Shown here: positions 37,029-46,236 of the stretch, in pieces
Layout: the number at the start of each line of letters is the position of its first letter
Position numbering within the stretch: position 1 is the stretch's first letter
Source: Parapusillimonas sp013416435
Lineage (GTDB): Bacteria; Pseudomonadota; Gammaproteobacteria; Burkholderiales; Burkholderiaceae_B
Direction of reading: 5' to 3'
Assembly: GCF_052180245.1 (NCBI RefSeq)
Contig: NZ_CP197474.1
Span: 806,001 to 870,000, forward strand
DNA: 64,000 bases
Notes under the pieces: model-generated
What the model was told of the DNA's origin: nothing
Databases searched by the model: none
What the model saw: the letters and a program-made list of their open reading frames with translations, nothing else
Translations under genes and position numbers: made by a program

Positions 37029-38161
37029 ATATTTCCACGGATTCCAGCGACGAGCGGTGGATGCGCCAGGCGATCCAACTGGCGGAAAGCGTCATGTATC
37101 TGACTGCGCCCAACCCGCGGGTCGCATGCCTGATCGTCCGTGATGGCCAGCTGCTGGCCTCGGGCGCGACGCAGCGGGCCGGCGGACCGCACGCCGAAGT
37201 CATGGCCTTGCGCCAGGCCGCCGAGCGCGGCGTCGATCTGCGCAACTGCACGATCTACGTCACCCTGGAACCTTGCAGCCATTTTGGGCGCACGCCTCCT
37301 TGCGTCGACGCGCTGATCGCCGCGTCGCCGGTGCGCGTGGTCATAGCCATGCGCGATCCCAATCCCCTGGTCGGGGGCCGGGGCATCGCGCGTCTCCGGG
37401 CGGCGGGCATCGCGGTCGCCACTTCTGTTTGCCGGGAAGAGGCGCTTGCGCTCAATCCCGGTTTCGTCGCGCGCATGACCCGCAAGACGCCGTGGGCCTG
37501 GCTGAAGCTTGCCTCGTCCATCGATGGCCGTATCGCGCTTCCCAGCGGCCAGTCGAAGTGGATCACCGGTACCGCAGCGCGCGCGGACGGGCATCACTGG
37601 CGGGCACGCAGCTGCGTGGTGCTGACCGGCTCCGGGACGGTGCTGGCCGATAATCCCCAAATGAATGTGCGGCACGTGGAAACCGAGAGGCAGCCGGTGA
37701 AGGCCATCGTCGACACGCGTTTCGAGGTCGATGAAGCCGCCAGGATTTTCGACGGCGCGGAAACCTGGGTCTTCACCTGCCGTCACGACCCCGAAAAAGC
37801 GGCCCGTCTGGCAGACCGCAACGTCCGTGTGATCCAGCTGCCTCCGTCGGGGCACCGCGTGGACCTGCATGCAGTGATGCAATGGCTGGGAGAGCATGAC
37901 ATCAATGAAGTCCATGTCGAAGCGGGCGCGCGGCTGAGCGGCGCCTTGCTGAGCGCGGGCTGCGTGGACGAGCTTCTGGTCTATATGGCGCCCATGCTTC
38001 TGGGGGAAGGCATAGGCATGGTCGACATGGCCAGGCTCGACGACCTTGCGCTGGCGCAGGCGTTCGAGTTCACCGAGACACGCCCGGTGGCGCCCGACCT
38101 GCGTCTGCGGGCGCGCCACGTTCAACACTGGAATACATTGCTGCAGGCAGTGGGCAATTGA
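37025..38161 (+). CDS. ribD: Riboflavin biosynthesis bifunctional deaminase/reductase
   Basis: RibD carries out the second and third steps of riboflavin synthesis: deamination of the pyrimidine ring, then NADPH reduction of the ribose. The N-terminal zinc deaminase has HAEVMALRQAAERG and TLEPCSHFGRTPPCVDA, the His/Glu and two Cys of the active site, near residues 55-95. The C-terminal reductase (from about 155) has PWAWLKLASSIDGRIALPSG and ends with the family phrase VHVEAGARLSGALLSAGCVDELLVYMAP. The start is GTG at 37025, overlapping the nrdR stop. The protein has 378 residues. Confidence 0.97.
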   Translation: MNISTDSSDERWMRQAIQLAESVMYLTAPNPRVACLIVRDGQLLASGATQRAGGPHAEVMALRQAAERGVDLRNCTIYVTLEPCSHFGRTPPCVDALIAASPVRVVIAMRDPNPLVGGRGIARLRAAGIAVATSVCREEALALNPGFVARMTRKTPWAWLKLASSIDGRIALPSGQSKWITGTAARADGHHWRARSCVVLTGSGTVLADNPQMNVRHVETERQPVKAIVDTRFEVDEAARIFDGAETWVFTCRHDPEKAARLADRNVRVIQLPPSGHRVDLHAVMQWLGEHDINEVHVEAGARLSGALLSAGCVDELLVYMAPMLLGEGIGMVDMARLDDLALAQAFEFTETRPVAPDLRLRARHVQHWNTLLQAVGN

Positions 38162-38170
38162 AGGAGATTT

Positions 38171-38800
38171 ATGTTTACGGGAATTGTTGCCGCAATCGGG
38201 CGGGTCACCGACATCAAGGCGCTGGGCGGCGAGGAGGCCGGCGTGCGGATCACCGTGCGGGTTGCCGGCTTCCTGCGCGACACGACCAAGCTCGGGGACT
38301 CGATCGCTATCCAGGGCGCCTGCATGACTGTCGTTGAATTGGCCGCCGACTCCTTCAGTGTCGACGTCTCGCGCGAGAGCCTGAAGCGCACCGCGGGCCT
38401 GGACGAGAAAGGCGACGTGAACCTGGAGCATGCCTTGCGCATGGGCGATTCGCTGGATGGCCACCTGGTCTCGGGCCATGTGGACGGCCTGGGCGAAGTC
38501 AGCCATTTCGCGCAGGTGGGCGAGTCCTGGGACCTGCGGATCAAGGTTCCGCAGTCGCTGGCATGCTACCTGGCATACAAGGGTTCCATCACGGTGAACG
38601 GCGTCAGTCTGACCGTGAATCGTGTGGACGACAGCGTGGCGGGCTGCGAAATCCACATCAACCTCATCCCGCACACTGTGCAGGTCACGACGCTGAAGCA
38701 TCTTGCCGTGGGGGCGCTCGTCAATCTGGAAGTGGACATGATCGCCCGCTATGTCGAGCGTCTGGTTACCCTGGGTCGCGGTGCAGGCATGCCTTCTTGA
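38171..38800 (+). CDS. ribE: Riboflavin synthase alpha chain
   Basis: A 209-residue enzyme with two lumazine-binding repeats: the first starts MFTGIVAAIGRVTDI, the second contains LDGHLVSGHVDGLGEV and SITVNGVSLTVNRVDD. It dismutates two lumazines into riboflavin and its pyrimidine precursor. It follows ribD by 9 bp with AAGGAG before the ATG. The usual downstream partners ribBA, ribH and nusB are missing; instead a convergent LysR regulator follows 6 bp later, so the rib operon has been broken at this point. Confidence 0.97.
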   Translation: MFTGIVAAIGRVTDIKALGGEEAGVRITVRVAGFLRDTTKLGDSIAIQGACMTVVELAADSFSVDVSRESLKRTAGLDEKGDVNLEHALRMGDSLDGHLVSGHVDGLGEVSHFAQVGESWDLRIKVPQSLACYLAYKGSITVNGVSLTVNRVDDSVAGCEIHINLIPHTVQVTTLKHLAVGALVNLEVDMIARYVERLVTLGRGAGMPS

Positions 38801-38806
38801 CAAGCG

Positions 38807-39712
38807 CTAGGCGCTCGGCCATACCCGGTCCAGCGCCATCAGGGCAGCCGCCACGGGCGGGTCGTCCATGCGTTCGCGCAGACAGACGAAGCTCAGTGCG
38901 CAATCCAGGTTGACCAGATTGGCGATCGCCAATCCATGCGCCTGTGCCTCGCGCAGGGCGATATGATCGCGGACCAGGCTCAGGCCGACGCCCGACTTGA
39001 CCAGGTCCAGCATCGACGCTTCCTGGTCGACCAGCGCCACATAGTTCGCGTCCAACCCGGTCAGTGAACCCTCACCGAACACAAGCGAAAGCAAACGGTG
39101 ATGGACGGATTGCGGTGGCGTCGAGAGCCAGGGCAGGGCGGCCAACTGGCGCCAATCCTTGTCGCGAACCTGAGATTCCCAGCCCACCGGTGCAAGCACC
39201 CGGTATGAAAACCGGGTCAGAATCTTGCACAGCACGGTGTCGGGTGCGGCCAAGGTATCGTCGGGTACGCACAAATAGAAGCCGGCATCGAGCTCGGAGC
39301 GCATGACCCGCTGCAACACTTCCCCGCTCATGCCGTGGGCCAGCACGATCTCCAGGTGCCGAGCGTAAGCTAATAGTTCCTTTAATAGCATGCCCAGGCG
39401 CAGGAACTCCGGATCCAGTATGGTTCCTATGCGAAGCTTCCCGCGGATCTCCTTGCTGCGACGCTGTGCCGCAGTCTTGAAGCCGGACACCGACAGCAGG
39501 ACCTTTTCCGCCAGCGGCAGCAGGGCGGATCCATCGGCCGTCAGCTGCATGCCATGCGCGGTGCGCGTCAACAGGCGCAGTCCGGTCTGCTCATGCAGAT
39601 TCTTGATGTGCAGTCCGACAGCGGGCTGGGTGATGTGCAGCTTTTGCGCGGCACGCGTAAGGCTGCCCTCGCGGGCGACGGCGACAAAAGCGGCGAGCGA
39701 CTGGATATTCAT
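38807..39712 (-). CDS. LysR-family transcriptional regulator
   Basis: A 301-residue LTTR. The N-terminal winged helix is MNIQSLAAFVAVAREGSLTRAAQKLHITQPAVGLHIKNLHEQTGLRLL in overlapping parts (residues 1-48). The substrate-binding domain covers about residues 90-295. It diverges from the GMC oxidoreductase gene with 96 bp between starts, so the oxidoreductase is its likely target. It marks the left end of an accessory catabolic block that begins right after ribE. The effector is unknown. The C-terminus ends 6 bp from the ribE stop. Confidence 0.92.
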   Translation of the reverse strand: MNIQSLAAFVAVAREGSLTRAAQKLHITQPAVGLHIKNLHEQTGLRLLTRTAHGMQLTADGSALLPLAEKVLLSVSGFKTAAQRRSKEIRGKLRIGTILDPEFLRLGMLLKELLAYARHLEIVLAHGMSGEVLQRVMRSELDAGFYLCVPDDTLAAPDTVLCKILTRFSYRVLAPVGWESQVRDKDWRQLAALPWLSTPPQSVHHRLLSLVFGEGSLTGLDANYVALVDQEASMLDLVKSGVGLSLVRDHIALREAQAHGLAIANLVNLDCALSFVCLRERMDDPPVAAALMALDRVWPSA

Positions 39713-39808
39713 CCCTGAATTATTAGTCGTCCTTATATCAGATGCAAGAAATACTCGATGGCATTCTGGCCGCGCCGTTGCTAAAGTAGCCGGCAAAAGG
39801 AGGAAAAC

Positions 39809-41482
39809 ATGCCAGAGCTGGAATTCGACTATGTCATCGTAGGGGCGGGAACCGCAGGGTGCCTGCTCGCCAACCGGCTCAGCGCCGATCCGTCCCTGCG
39901 TGTTCTCCTGATCGAGGCCGGAGGCAAGGACGATTATCACTGGATCCACATTCCGGTGGGTTATTTGTATTGCATCGGCAATGCGCGCACCGATTGGCTC
40001 TACAACACCGAACCCGACCAAGGGTTGAACGGCAGGGTATTGCGTTATCCGCGCGGCAAAACACTGGGCGGATGCTCCAGCATCAACGGCATGATCTATA
40101 TGAGGGGTCAATCGCGCGACTATAACCATTGGGCGGCGTCCGTGGGTGACGATGCCTGGTCCTGGGAAAGCTGCCTGGCTGATTTCAAGGCGCACGAGAG
40201 CCATTACAGGCTGGACCAGGCAGGCAAGGCTGCTGTGTCGCGGGTAACGGCTCCGGAGGGGTTCGCGAAGTTCCATGCGTCGGGCGGTGAGTGGCGCGTC
40301 GAAAAGCAGCGCTTGCGCTGGGATATCCTCGACGCATTCTCAAAAGCAGCGCAACAGGCCGGCATCCCCGCCACCGACGACTTCAATCAGGGCGACAACG
40401 AAGGCGTGGGCTATTTCGAGGTGAATCAGAAGAACGGCTGGCGCTGGAACGCGGCCAAAGCTTTCCTGAGGCCGACGTGCCAGTCGCGACCCAATTTCAC
40501 TTTATGGACCAAATCCCAGACCGATCGCCTGATGATAGCGCGCCAGCCGGATGGCAGGCTCAAATGCAAGGGCGTCCTTGTTCGACGCGATGGCTCCGTT
40601 ATAGCCGTGAAGGCTAAAAAAGAAGTCATCCTGAGCGCCGGCAGCATCGGTTCTCCACAGTTGCTGCAGTTGTCCGGCATCGGGCCGGGGGAACTCCTGC
40701 AGCGCCACGGGATACCGGTGGCGGCCGACAAACCGGGGGTAGGGGCAAATTTGCAGGATCACTTGCAGATACGCAGCGTGTACAAGGTGCAAGGCGTTCA
40801 CACACTGAACAAGATGGCGGGCAGCCTGTGGGGCAAGGCAATGATCGGACTGCAATATGCCGTCAAGCGCAGCGGCCCCATGAGCATGGCGCCGTCTCAA
40901 TTGGGCGCTTTTACGCGCAGCGACGCCTCGCAGGCCCATGCCAATATCCAGTACCACGTCCAGCCCCTGAGCCTCGAAGCCTTTGGCGAACCTTTGCATC
41001 GCTTCAACGCCTTTACGGCCAGCGTCTGCAATTTGAATCCGACCAGCCGGGGCAGCGTACGCATCAAGAGCGCCCGCCCGGAAGACGCGCCCGCCATCGC
41101 GCCCAATTATCTGAGCACCGAACAGGACCGCAGGGTGGCCGCGGAATCATTGCGGATTACGCGCCGTATTGTCGCGCAGCCGGCGCTGGCGGCTTATCAG
41201 CCGGAAGAATACAAGCCGGGCGTCCAGTTCCAGTCGGATGAAGAACTCGCCCGCCTGGCCGGAGACATTGCCACCACCATCTTCCACCCGGTGGGAACGG
41301 CCAGAATGGGCAAGGTGGATGACCCGATGGCGGTCGTCGATGCTCATCTCAGGGTGCACGGCGTGGAAGGCCTGCGCGTGGTCGACGCCAGCATCATGCC
41401 CACCATCACGAGCGGCAACACGAACAGCCCCACGCTCATGATCGCCGAGAAAGCCGCGCGCTGGATCCTGGCCGGGACTTGA
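39809..41482 (+). CDS. GMC-family FAD alcohol dehydrogenase/oxidase (choline dehydrogenase-like)
   Basis: A 557-residue glucose-methanol-choline flavoprotein. The FAD-binding Rossmann motif is FDYVIVGAGTAGCLLANRLS near residues 5-24. The GMC signature GKTLGGCSSINGMIYMRGQ is near residues 83-101. The catalytic His is in IFHPVGTARMG near residue 495, and the Asn in TSGNTNSPTLMIAEKAA near 537. It should oxidise an alcohol to an aldehyde; the substrate is not known. GGAGGAAAAC just before the ATG is a strong Shine-Dalgarno sequence. It probably works with the TRAP importer and hydrolase of the same block. Confidence 0.92.
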   Translation: MPELEFDYVIVGAGTAGCLLANRLSADPSLRVLLIEAGGKDDYHWIHIPVGYLYCIGNARTDWLYNTEPDQGLNGRVLRYPRGKTLGGCSSINGMIYMRGQSRDYNHWAASVGDDAWSWESCLADFKAHESHYRLDQAGKAAVSRVTAPEGFAKFHASGGEWRVEKQRLRWDILDAFSKAAQQAGIPATDDFNQGDNEGVGYFEVNQKNGWRWNAAKAFLRPTCQSRPNFTLWTKSQTDRLMIARQPDGRLKCKGVLVRRDGSVIAVKAKKEVILSAGSIGSPQLLQLSGIGPGELLQRHGIPVAADKPGVGANLQDHLQIRSVYKVQGVHTLNKMAGSLWGKAMIGLQYAVKRSGPMSMAPSQLGAFTRSDASQAHANIQYHVQPLSLEAFGEPLHRFNAFTASVCNLNPTSRGSVRIKSARPEDAPAIAPNYLSTEQDRRVAAESLRITRRIVAQPALAAYQPEEYKPGVQFQSDEELARLAGDIATTIFHPVGTARMGKVDDPMAVVDAHLRVHGVEGLRVVDASIMPTITSGNTNSPTLMIAEKAARWILAGT

Positions 41483-41520
41483 GGGAAGGCGTTCTTGTCG
41501 CGTCGGCTTCGATGCCGACG

Positions 41521-42243
41521 TTATGCCTGATCGTCCAAATCGCCGCGATCGTCCGCCATGCCGGGCGATCCCGCCTGCAGCAAGGGCGATCGCAAGATGA
41601 TCTGGGTAGTGGCCAGCAGATGTCTTTCCAGTTCCTGCAGGGCGGTTTCCGTATCCCGCTGCAGCACGGCCTCCATGATGCGCCTGTGCTCGTCACGGAC
41701 ATCGCGCTGATCGGTATCCAGCGGAACCGATAGCCTGCGGTAGCGCTCGCTCTGCTCGTACAACAGCTTGCGCATCCGGTGCAGCCATGCGCTGGGACAC
41801 GCGCTGACCAATGCCTCATGGAACTCCCCGTGCGCCTGATTCCAGTCGTCGCTGACGCGGGCTTCGGGGTCCGACGGCGAGTTCTGCAGGCGCTCCATGC
41901 GATGCGCTGCGCCGACTATTCTGGTTTCCCATTCGACATCCCCGTGCGATATCGCTTTGCCGAGGCATAGGGATTCGATTTCAATTCGCGTTCTGGTCAG
42001 ATCGAGCAATTCTTCCGCGCTGATCGTGCTCACCCGATATCCGCGATGGGCTTCGGCAGTCACCATGCCTTCCGCGCTGAGGCGCGACAGGGCTTCGCGT
42101 ATTGCGCCCAGGCTGACGTCCAGCCTGCCTTCCAGCGACTTGATGTTCAGTTTCGCGCCGGGCGGGAGGCGGCCGTCAAGGATCTCCGCGCGTATCAGGT
42201 GGCGCACGGTTTCCGCTTGAGTGAGTTTTTGGCTTGTCTTCAT
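41521..42243 (-). CDS. GntR-family transcriptional regulator, FCD (FadR) subgroup
   Basis: A 240-residue regulator. The N-terminal winged helix is QAETVRHLIRAEILDGRLPPG and the GntR pattern LDVSLGAIREALSRLSAEGMV near residues 42-62. The all-helical FCD ligand domain follows, with the metal/ligand-type residues in WNQAHGEFHEALVSAC and DVRDEHRRIMEAVLQRD. It diverges from the FAH-family hydrolase gene; a 109-bp AT-rich gap holds a 19-bp palindrome that could be its operator. It likely represses the hydrolase-TRAP-oxidase operon until an organic acid is present. Confidence 0.93.
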   Translation of the reverse strand: MKTSQKLTQAETVRHLIRAEILDGRLPPGAKLNIKSLEGRLDVSLGAIREALSRLSAEGMVTAEAHRGYRVSTISAEELLDLTRTRIEIESLCLGKAISHGDVEWETRIVGAAHRMERLQNSPSDPEARVSDDWNQAHGEFHEALVSACPSAWLHRMRKLLYEQSERYRRLSVPLDTDQRDVRDEHRRIMEAVLQRDTETALQELERHLLATTQIILRSPLLQAGSPGMADDRGDLDDQA

Positions 42244-42287
42244 GGAATCTATATTTTATACGGGTTTATGCTAGTCAAATAATAATA

Positions 42288-42306
42288 TATTTTTAATTTA
42301 AAAATA
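42288..42306. promoter_or_regulatory. Candidate operator palindrome between the GntR regulator and the FAH hydrolase
   Basis: TATTTTTAA, one central T, then TTAAAAATA: a 9-bp perfect inverted repeat in an AT-rich divergent promoter region. It could be the binding site of the GntR regulator, but AT-rich palindromes arise easily by chance. Confidence 0.35.
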
Positions 42307-42352
42307 GATATTAAGTGATATAGTGGCTCCACTTGCTCAAGAGGAGTTTTAA

Positions 42353-43222
42353 ATGAAGGTTTCCCGTTTTTTATCTGGCGGCCGTGAAGGCTGGGCCGTC
42401 AGGGATTCGGCAACAGGGCTCTGGCACGGGTGTACGGAAGACGACGCTTCATACCCCGGCTCGGTGGATGCGCACATCAGTAGCGGTTCCGATGCATTGG
42501 CGCGCGCGGCCGAGGCCATGCTGCGGCGTCCGGCGCTGGACCTGGATGCGGTGCAGTCGCTGCCTCCCGTAGCGCAACCGCCCAAGATCATCTGTGTCGG
42601 CTTGAACTATACGGATCATTCCGCCGAAAGCGGATTTGAACAGCCGGCCTATCCCACGCTGTTCTCCCGTTTCAATACTAGTGTCATCGCGCATGGCCAG
42701 CCATTGGTCCATCCAGCGCTTTCCCCTACGTTCGATTACGAGGGTGAACTTGCCGTCATCATCGGCAAGCCGGGCAAGGGCATCGCCCGGGCCGACGCGC
42801 TGGATCACATATTGGGCTATTCGATCTTCAACGACGGCAGCGTGCGCGAATATCAGTTCAAGACGCCGCAATGGATGATGGGCAAAAACTTCGACGGCAC
42901 CGGCGCATTCGGCCCTTGTCTGGTCACGGCCGATGAACTGCCCCCCGGCGCGCGCGGCCTGAAGCTGGAAACCCGCCTGAACGGCGTGACGGTGCAGTCG
43001 GCCAACACGAAAGACATGGTTTTCGATGTGGAGTCGCTGATTGTGACGATCAGCGAAGTCATGACGCTGGAAGCCGGCGATGTCATCGTTGCGGGCACGC
43101 CCGCGGGCATCGGCCATGCGCGCGAGCCCAAGCTGTACATGCAGCCCGGTGACCTTTGCGAGGTGGAGATAGAAGGCATTGGCTTGCTGAGCAATCGTGT
43201 TCAGCGTGCCGATTTGGTGTAA
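42353..43222 (+). CDS. Fumarylacetoacetate hydrolase (FAH) family protein
   Basis: A 289-residue metal-dependent enzyme of the FAH superfamily (acylpyruvate hydrolases, 2-hydroxyhepta-2,4-dienedioate isomerases, ureidoglycolate lyase-like). The metal ligands fit EGELAVIIGKPGKG (two Glu near residues 124-126) and FNDGSVREYQ (Asp near 162). The family phrases LNYTDHSAESG, PTLFSRFNTSVIAHG and GDVIVAGTPAGIG are present. It opens an operon with a TRAP receptor, an FAD-linked oxidase and two TRAP permeases, so it probably cleaves or isomerises a beta-diketo or 2-oxo acid derived from the imported compound. A Shine-Dalgarno sequence (AAGAGGAG) precedes the ATG. Confidence 0.9.
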   Translation: MKVSRFLSGGREGWAVRDSATGLWHGCTEDDASYPGSVDAHISSGSDALARAAEAMLRRPALDLDAVQSLPPVAQPPKIICVGLNYTDHSAESGFEQPAYPTLFSRFNTSVIAHGQPLVHPALSPTFDYEGELAVIIGKPGKGIARADALDHILGYSIFNDGSVREYQFKTPQWMMGKNFDGTGAFGPCLVTADELPPGARGLKLETRLNGVTVQSANTKDMVFDVESLIVTISEVMTLEAGDVIVAGTPAGIGHAREPKLYMQPGDLCEVEIEGIGLLSNRVQRADLV

Positions 43223-43263
43223 CGCGGGCAATACCCGAAAATCACAATCGAGGAGACATCAAC

Positions 43264-44283
43264 ATGAAAATCAAGCATATTTTTGCCATGGCCGTAATAT
43301 CGGCCGTGGGAATGGTGGGCGGTGCGCAGGCACAGGACTTCAAGGCGCGCAACCTTCGCTTCGGCCATGGCATGGCCGACAATCACCCGGCGGGCCTGGC
43401 CGCCAAGAAATTCTCGGCGGAAATGCTGAAGGCGACGGGCGGGAAAACGAAAATATCCGTGATCGCCAATCAGGCCCTCGGGCCCGATCCGCAAATGCTG
43501 GGTGCCCTGCAGGGCGGTGTGCAGGAATTCTACACAGGCAGCGCGCTGGCCATGCTGGGGCAGGTCAAAGAGCTGGGCTTTCAAGACGTCCCGTTCCTCT
43601 TTGAGTCCGAGGCCGAAGCGCATGCCGTCTTCGATGGCCCGGTAGGCGACTATCTGAACGACAAGCTCAGCGCGGTGGGCATACATGTGCTGGGCTGGTG
43701 GGAAAACGGCTTCCGCCACATCACGAATTCCCGCCGACCGGTGAATACGCTGGCGGACCTCGAAGGGCTGAAGCTGCGCACGCAGCCCAATCCCCTGACC
43801 CTGGACGCGTTCAAGGCGCTGGGCGCCAATGCTTCTCCTTTGGCGTGGTCCGAACTGTTCGTCGCGCTCGAGACCAAGGCGTTCGATGGCCAGGAAAATC
43901 CCATCGTATTGATGAACACGCAGCGCTTCTATGAAGTGCAGAAGTACATGACGCTATCGGGCCATGTCTATTCGCCTCTCATCTTCGCGGTGTCCAAGAA
44001 GTTCTGGGATGGCCTCACACCCGAAGAACAGCAACTGATGACCGCGGCCGCCAAGAACGCAACGGCTTATCAGCGCGAACTCACCGCGGGCGAGGTCGAT
44101 GTCGCGCTGAAGAACATGAAGGACAAGGGCATGCAGGTCACGCGCTTTTCGGACGGTGACTTGCAGAAGATCCGCGATCTCGTTCCACCGGCAATCGCGC
44201 CGCACCTGGAAAAGATCGGCCCGGAATTCATGAACCTGCTGCGCGCGGAAATCGCCGCGGTGCGCTCGGGCAAGAAGTCATGA
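43264..44283 (+). CDS. TRAP transporter substrate-binding protein (DctP family)
   Basis: A 339-residue periplasmic receptor with a Sec signal peptide (MKIKHIFAMAVISAVGMVGGAQAQ). TRAP features are FGHGMADNHPAGLAAKKFSAEMLK, LADLEGLKLRTQPNPLTLDAFKALGAN (the signature Arg and the carboxylate contact) and WSELFVALETKAFDGQENPI. Ligands of this group are usually C4-C6 organic acids or sugar acids. Its TGA overlaps the ATG of the FAD-linked oxidase, tying transport to oxidation. The ATG at 43264 gives a clean signal; the frame extends to 43156 without support. Confidence 0.93.
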   Translation: MKIKHIFAMAVISAVGMVGGAQAQDFKARNLRFGHGMADNHPAGLAAKKFSAEMLKATGGKTKISVIANQALGPDPQMLGALQGGVQEFYTGSALAMLGQVKELGFQDVPFLFESEAEAHAVFDGPVGDYLNDKLSAVGIHVLGWWENGFRHITNSRRPVNTLADLEGLKLRTQPNPLTLDAFKALGANASPLAWSELFVALETKAFDGQENPIVLMNTQRFYEVQKYMTLSGHVYSPLIFAVSKKFWDGLTPEEQQLMTAAAKNATAYQRELTAGEVDVALKNMKDKGMQVTRFSDGDLQKIRDLVPPAIAPHLEKIGPEFMNLLRAEIAAVRSGKKS

Positions 44284-45668
44284 TGCGACAGAACGGGCTG
44301 CCCGAGCCGTTCGACACGCGGCTAGGCCGGTTGCTGGGGGAACGCTACACCACCAGCCTTCCCTTGCGGGAACATCACGGCCGCGACGAATCCATTTTCG
44401 CAGCGGCCTTGCCCGATGCCGTGGCCTTCGCGCGCGATACAGCCGAGGTGGTCGAGATCGTCAAGCTTTGCAACCAATTCGGTGTGCCGCTCATCCCCTA
44501 TGGCGCGGGCTCGTCGCTCGAGGGGCACACCTTGGCGGTCCATGGCGGCCTCACGCTGAATCTCATGCAAATGGACGGCATTCTTGCGCTCAATGCGGAT
44601 GACCAGACGGCGACCGTGCAGCCGGGTGTCACGCGCGAGGCCCTGAACGCCATGCTGCGCGATACCGGCCTGTTCTTCCCCGTGGACCCGGGGGCCGATG
44701 CCAGCATCGGCGGCATGTGTTCCACCCGGGCGTCCGGCACGAACGCGGTGCGCTACGGAACCATGCGCGAGAACGTCGTCAACCTGACGGTGGTCGCTGC
44801 CAACGGTGAAATCATCAAGACGGGACGCCGCGCCAGGAAATCGGCCGCCGGCTACGACCTGACGCGCCTGTTCGTGGGCGCCGAAGGCACGCTGGGCGTC
44901 ATTGTCGAGGCCACCGTAAGATTGCATCCGCTGCCCGAAAGCACGATGGCCGCGGTTTGCGCGTTCCCCGACATTGCCGCGGCCGTCCGGGCCGTCGTCC
45001 AGGTCATTCAGTTGGGTGTGCCGGTGGCGCGCTGCGAGTTCGTCGACCCCGTCGCGATCAAGGCGCTCAACCTGTACAGCAAAACCGGCTTGCCCGAGCA
45101 GCCCCACTTGTTCTTCGAGTTCCATGGGAGCGCGTCGGGGCTGGAAGAACAGATAGCCCTGACGCAAGACATTGCGGGGGAGTTCGGCGCGGCGGGGTTC
45201 GTATGGTCGGCCAGCCCCGAAGAGCGCAACCGGCTTTGGGCGGCTCGTCACAACGTCTACTTCGCTGCATTACAGCTGCGTCCGGGCGCGCGGTCCATCG
45301 TTACCGACGTTTGTGTCCCCATTTCCAGATTGGCCGATTGCGTCGACGAGACCATCGCCGACCTGCAGCAGTCGGCGATGTTGGCTCCGGTTGTCGGCCA
45401 TGTCGGCGATGGCAACTTTCATGTCCAGATGCTGGTCGATGAGCATTCCCATGAAGAGGTTCAGCGGGCCGAGGCGCTCAATGCCCGCCTGGTGGCCAGG
45501 GCGCTGGCCATGGATGGAACATGCACTGGCGAGCATGGCATAGGGCTGCACAAGCAGGACTTCCTGATCGATGAGCTTGGCGCGGCATCGGTGAGTGTCA
45601 TGCGGCAGCTCAAGCAGGCGCTCGACCCCCGGAACATCCTGAATCCGGGAAAGATCTTCACTCTATGA
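44280..45668 (+). CDS. FAD-binding oxidase of the GlcD / D-lactate dehydrogenase family
   Basis: A 462-residue flavoprotein of the FAD_binding_4 plus FAD-oxidase C family. The PCMH nucleotide motif is PYGAGSSLEGHTLAVHGGL near residues 78-96, with DPGADASIGGMCSTRASG near 139. The C-terminal domain has HVGDGNFHVQMLVD and GEHGIGLHKQDFL, with the metal-binding His residues. Such enzymes oxidise 2-hydroxy acids (glycolate, D-lactate, 2-hydroxyglutarate) to 2-oxo acids. The product class fits the neighbouring FAH enzyme. The ATG overlaps the TRAP receptor stop by 4 bases; a second ATG follows at 44283. Confidence 0.92.
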   Translation: MMRQNGLPEPFDTRLGRLLGERYTTSLPLREHHGRDESIFAAALPDAVAFARDTAEVVEIVKLCNQFGVPLIPYGAGSSLEGHTLAVHGGLTLNLMQMDGILALNADDQTATVQPGVTREALNAMLRDTGLFFPVDPGADASIGGMCSTRASGTNAVRYGTMRENVVNLTVVAANGEIIKTGRRARKSAAGYDLTRLFVGAEGTLGVIVEATVRLHPLPESTMAAVCAFPDIAAAVRAVVQVIQLGVPVARCEFVDPVAIKALNLYSKTGLPEQPHLFFEFHGSASGLEEQIALTQDIAGEFGAAGFVWSASPEERNRLWAARHNVYFAALQLRPGARSIVTDVCVPISRLADCVDETIADLQQSAMLAPVVGHVGDGNFHVQMLVDEHSHEEVQRAEALNARLVARALAMDGTCTGEHGIGLHKQDFLIDELGAASVSVMRQLKQALDPRNILNPGKIFTL

Positions 45669-45720
45669 CGGCCGGCGGAGCGGGTCGTCGCCAACAGAAT
45701 CGTTTCCAGGGCATTCAATA

Positions 45721-46224
45721 ATGAAAAAACTGACGAACTGGTATTTCAAGGTGCTGGAGCTCGTCATCGTGCTATGCCTGGCGGCCATGTGCCTGATGGT
45801 ATTCGGCAATGTGATCCTGCGTCACTTCTTCAACTCCGGCGTCAATATCGCGGAAGAGCTGTCGCGCTTCCTGTTCATATGGCTGACTTTCCTGGGCGCC
45901 ATCGTCGCCATGCGGGAAGGAGGACATCTGGGTGTGGACATACTGGTCTCGCGCTTGTCGGGCAGGCCGCTTTTCTTTGCCGTCCTCCTCGGGCAGCTGC
46001 TGGTGCTTGCATGTTGCGGTGTCCTGCTGTGGGGGCTGCTGATGCAGCATGAACTGAACGTTGCGAATGTCGGATTGGTAACCGGCATATCGATGAGCAT
46101 CGTGTATTCGGCCGCCTATCTTTGCGCGGTGTCGATCGGACTGCTGACGGCGCTCAATATTGCAAGATTGGTGAGCGGCAGGATGTCCGCGTCCGAATTG
46201 GTCCCCTCCAACTATATCGATTAG
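45721..46224 (+). CDS. TRAP transporter small permease (DctQ family)
   Basis: A 167-residue inner-membrane protein with four predicted helices: about residues 15-35, 48-66, 88-108 and 130-150. The DctQ phrase NVILRHFFNSGVNIAEELSRFLFIWLTFLGAIVAMREGGH is spread over residues 27-67. It links the periplasmic receptor to the large subunit. It sits 12 bp before the DctM gene and 52 bp after the oxidase; together with the receptor at 43264 they make a complete TRAP system. Confidence 0.93.
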   Translation: MKKLTNWYFKVLELVIVLCLAAMCLMVFGNVILRHFFNSGVNIAEELSRFLFIWLTFLGAIVAMREGGHLGVDILVSRLSGRPLFFAVLLGQLLVLACCGVLLWGLLMQHELNVANVGLVTGISMSIVYSAAYLCAVSIGLLTALNIARLVSGRMSASELVPSNYID

Positions 46225-46236
46225 CGAAATTTAAAA

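Noticed and set aside
37007..38803. A 598-codon minus-strand frame opposite ribD and ribE
   Set aside because: Shadow of two well-supported genes.
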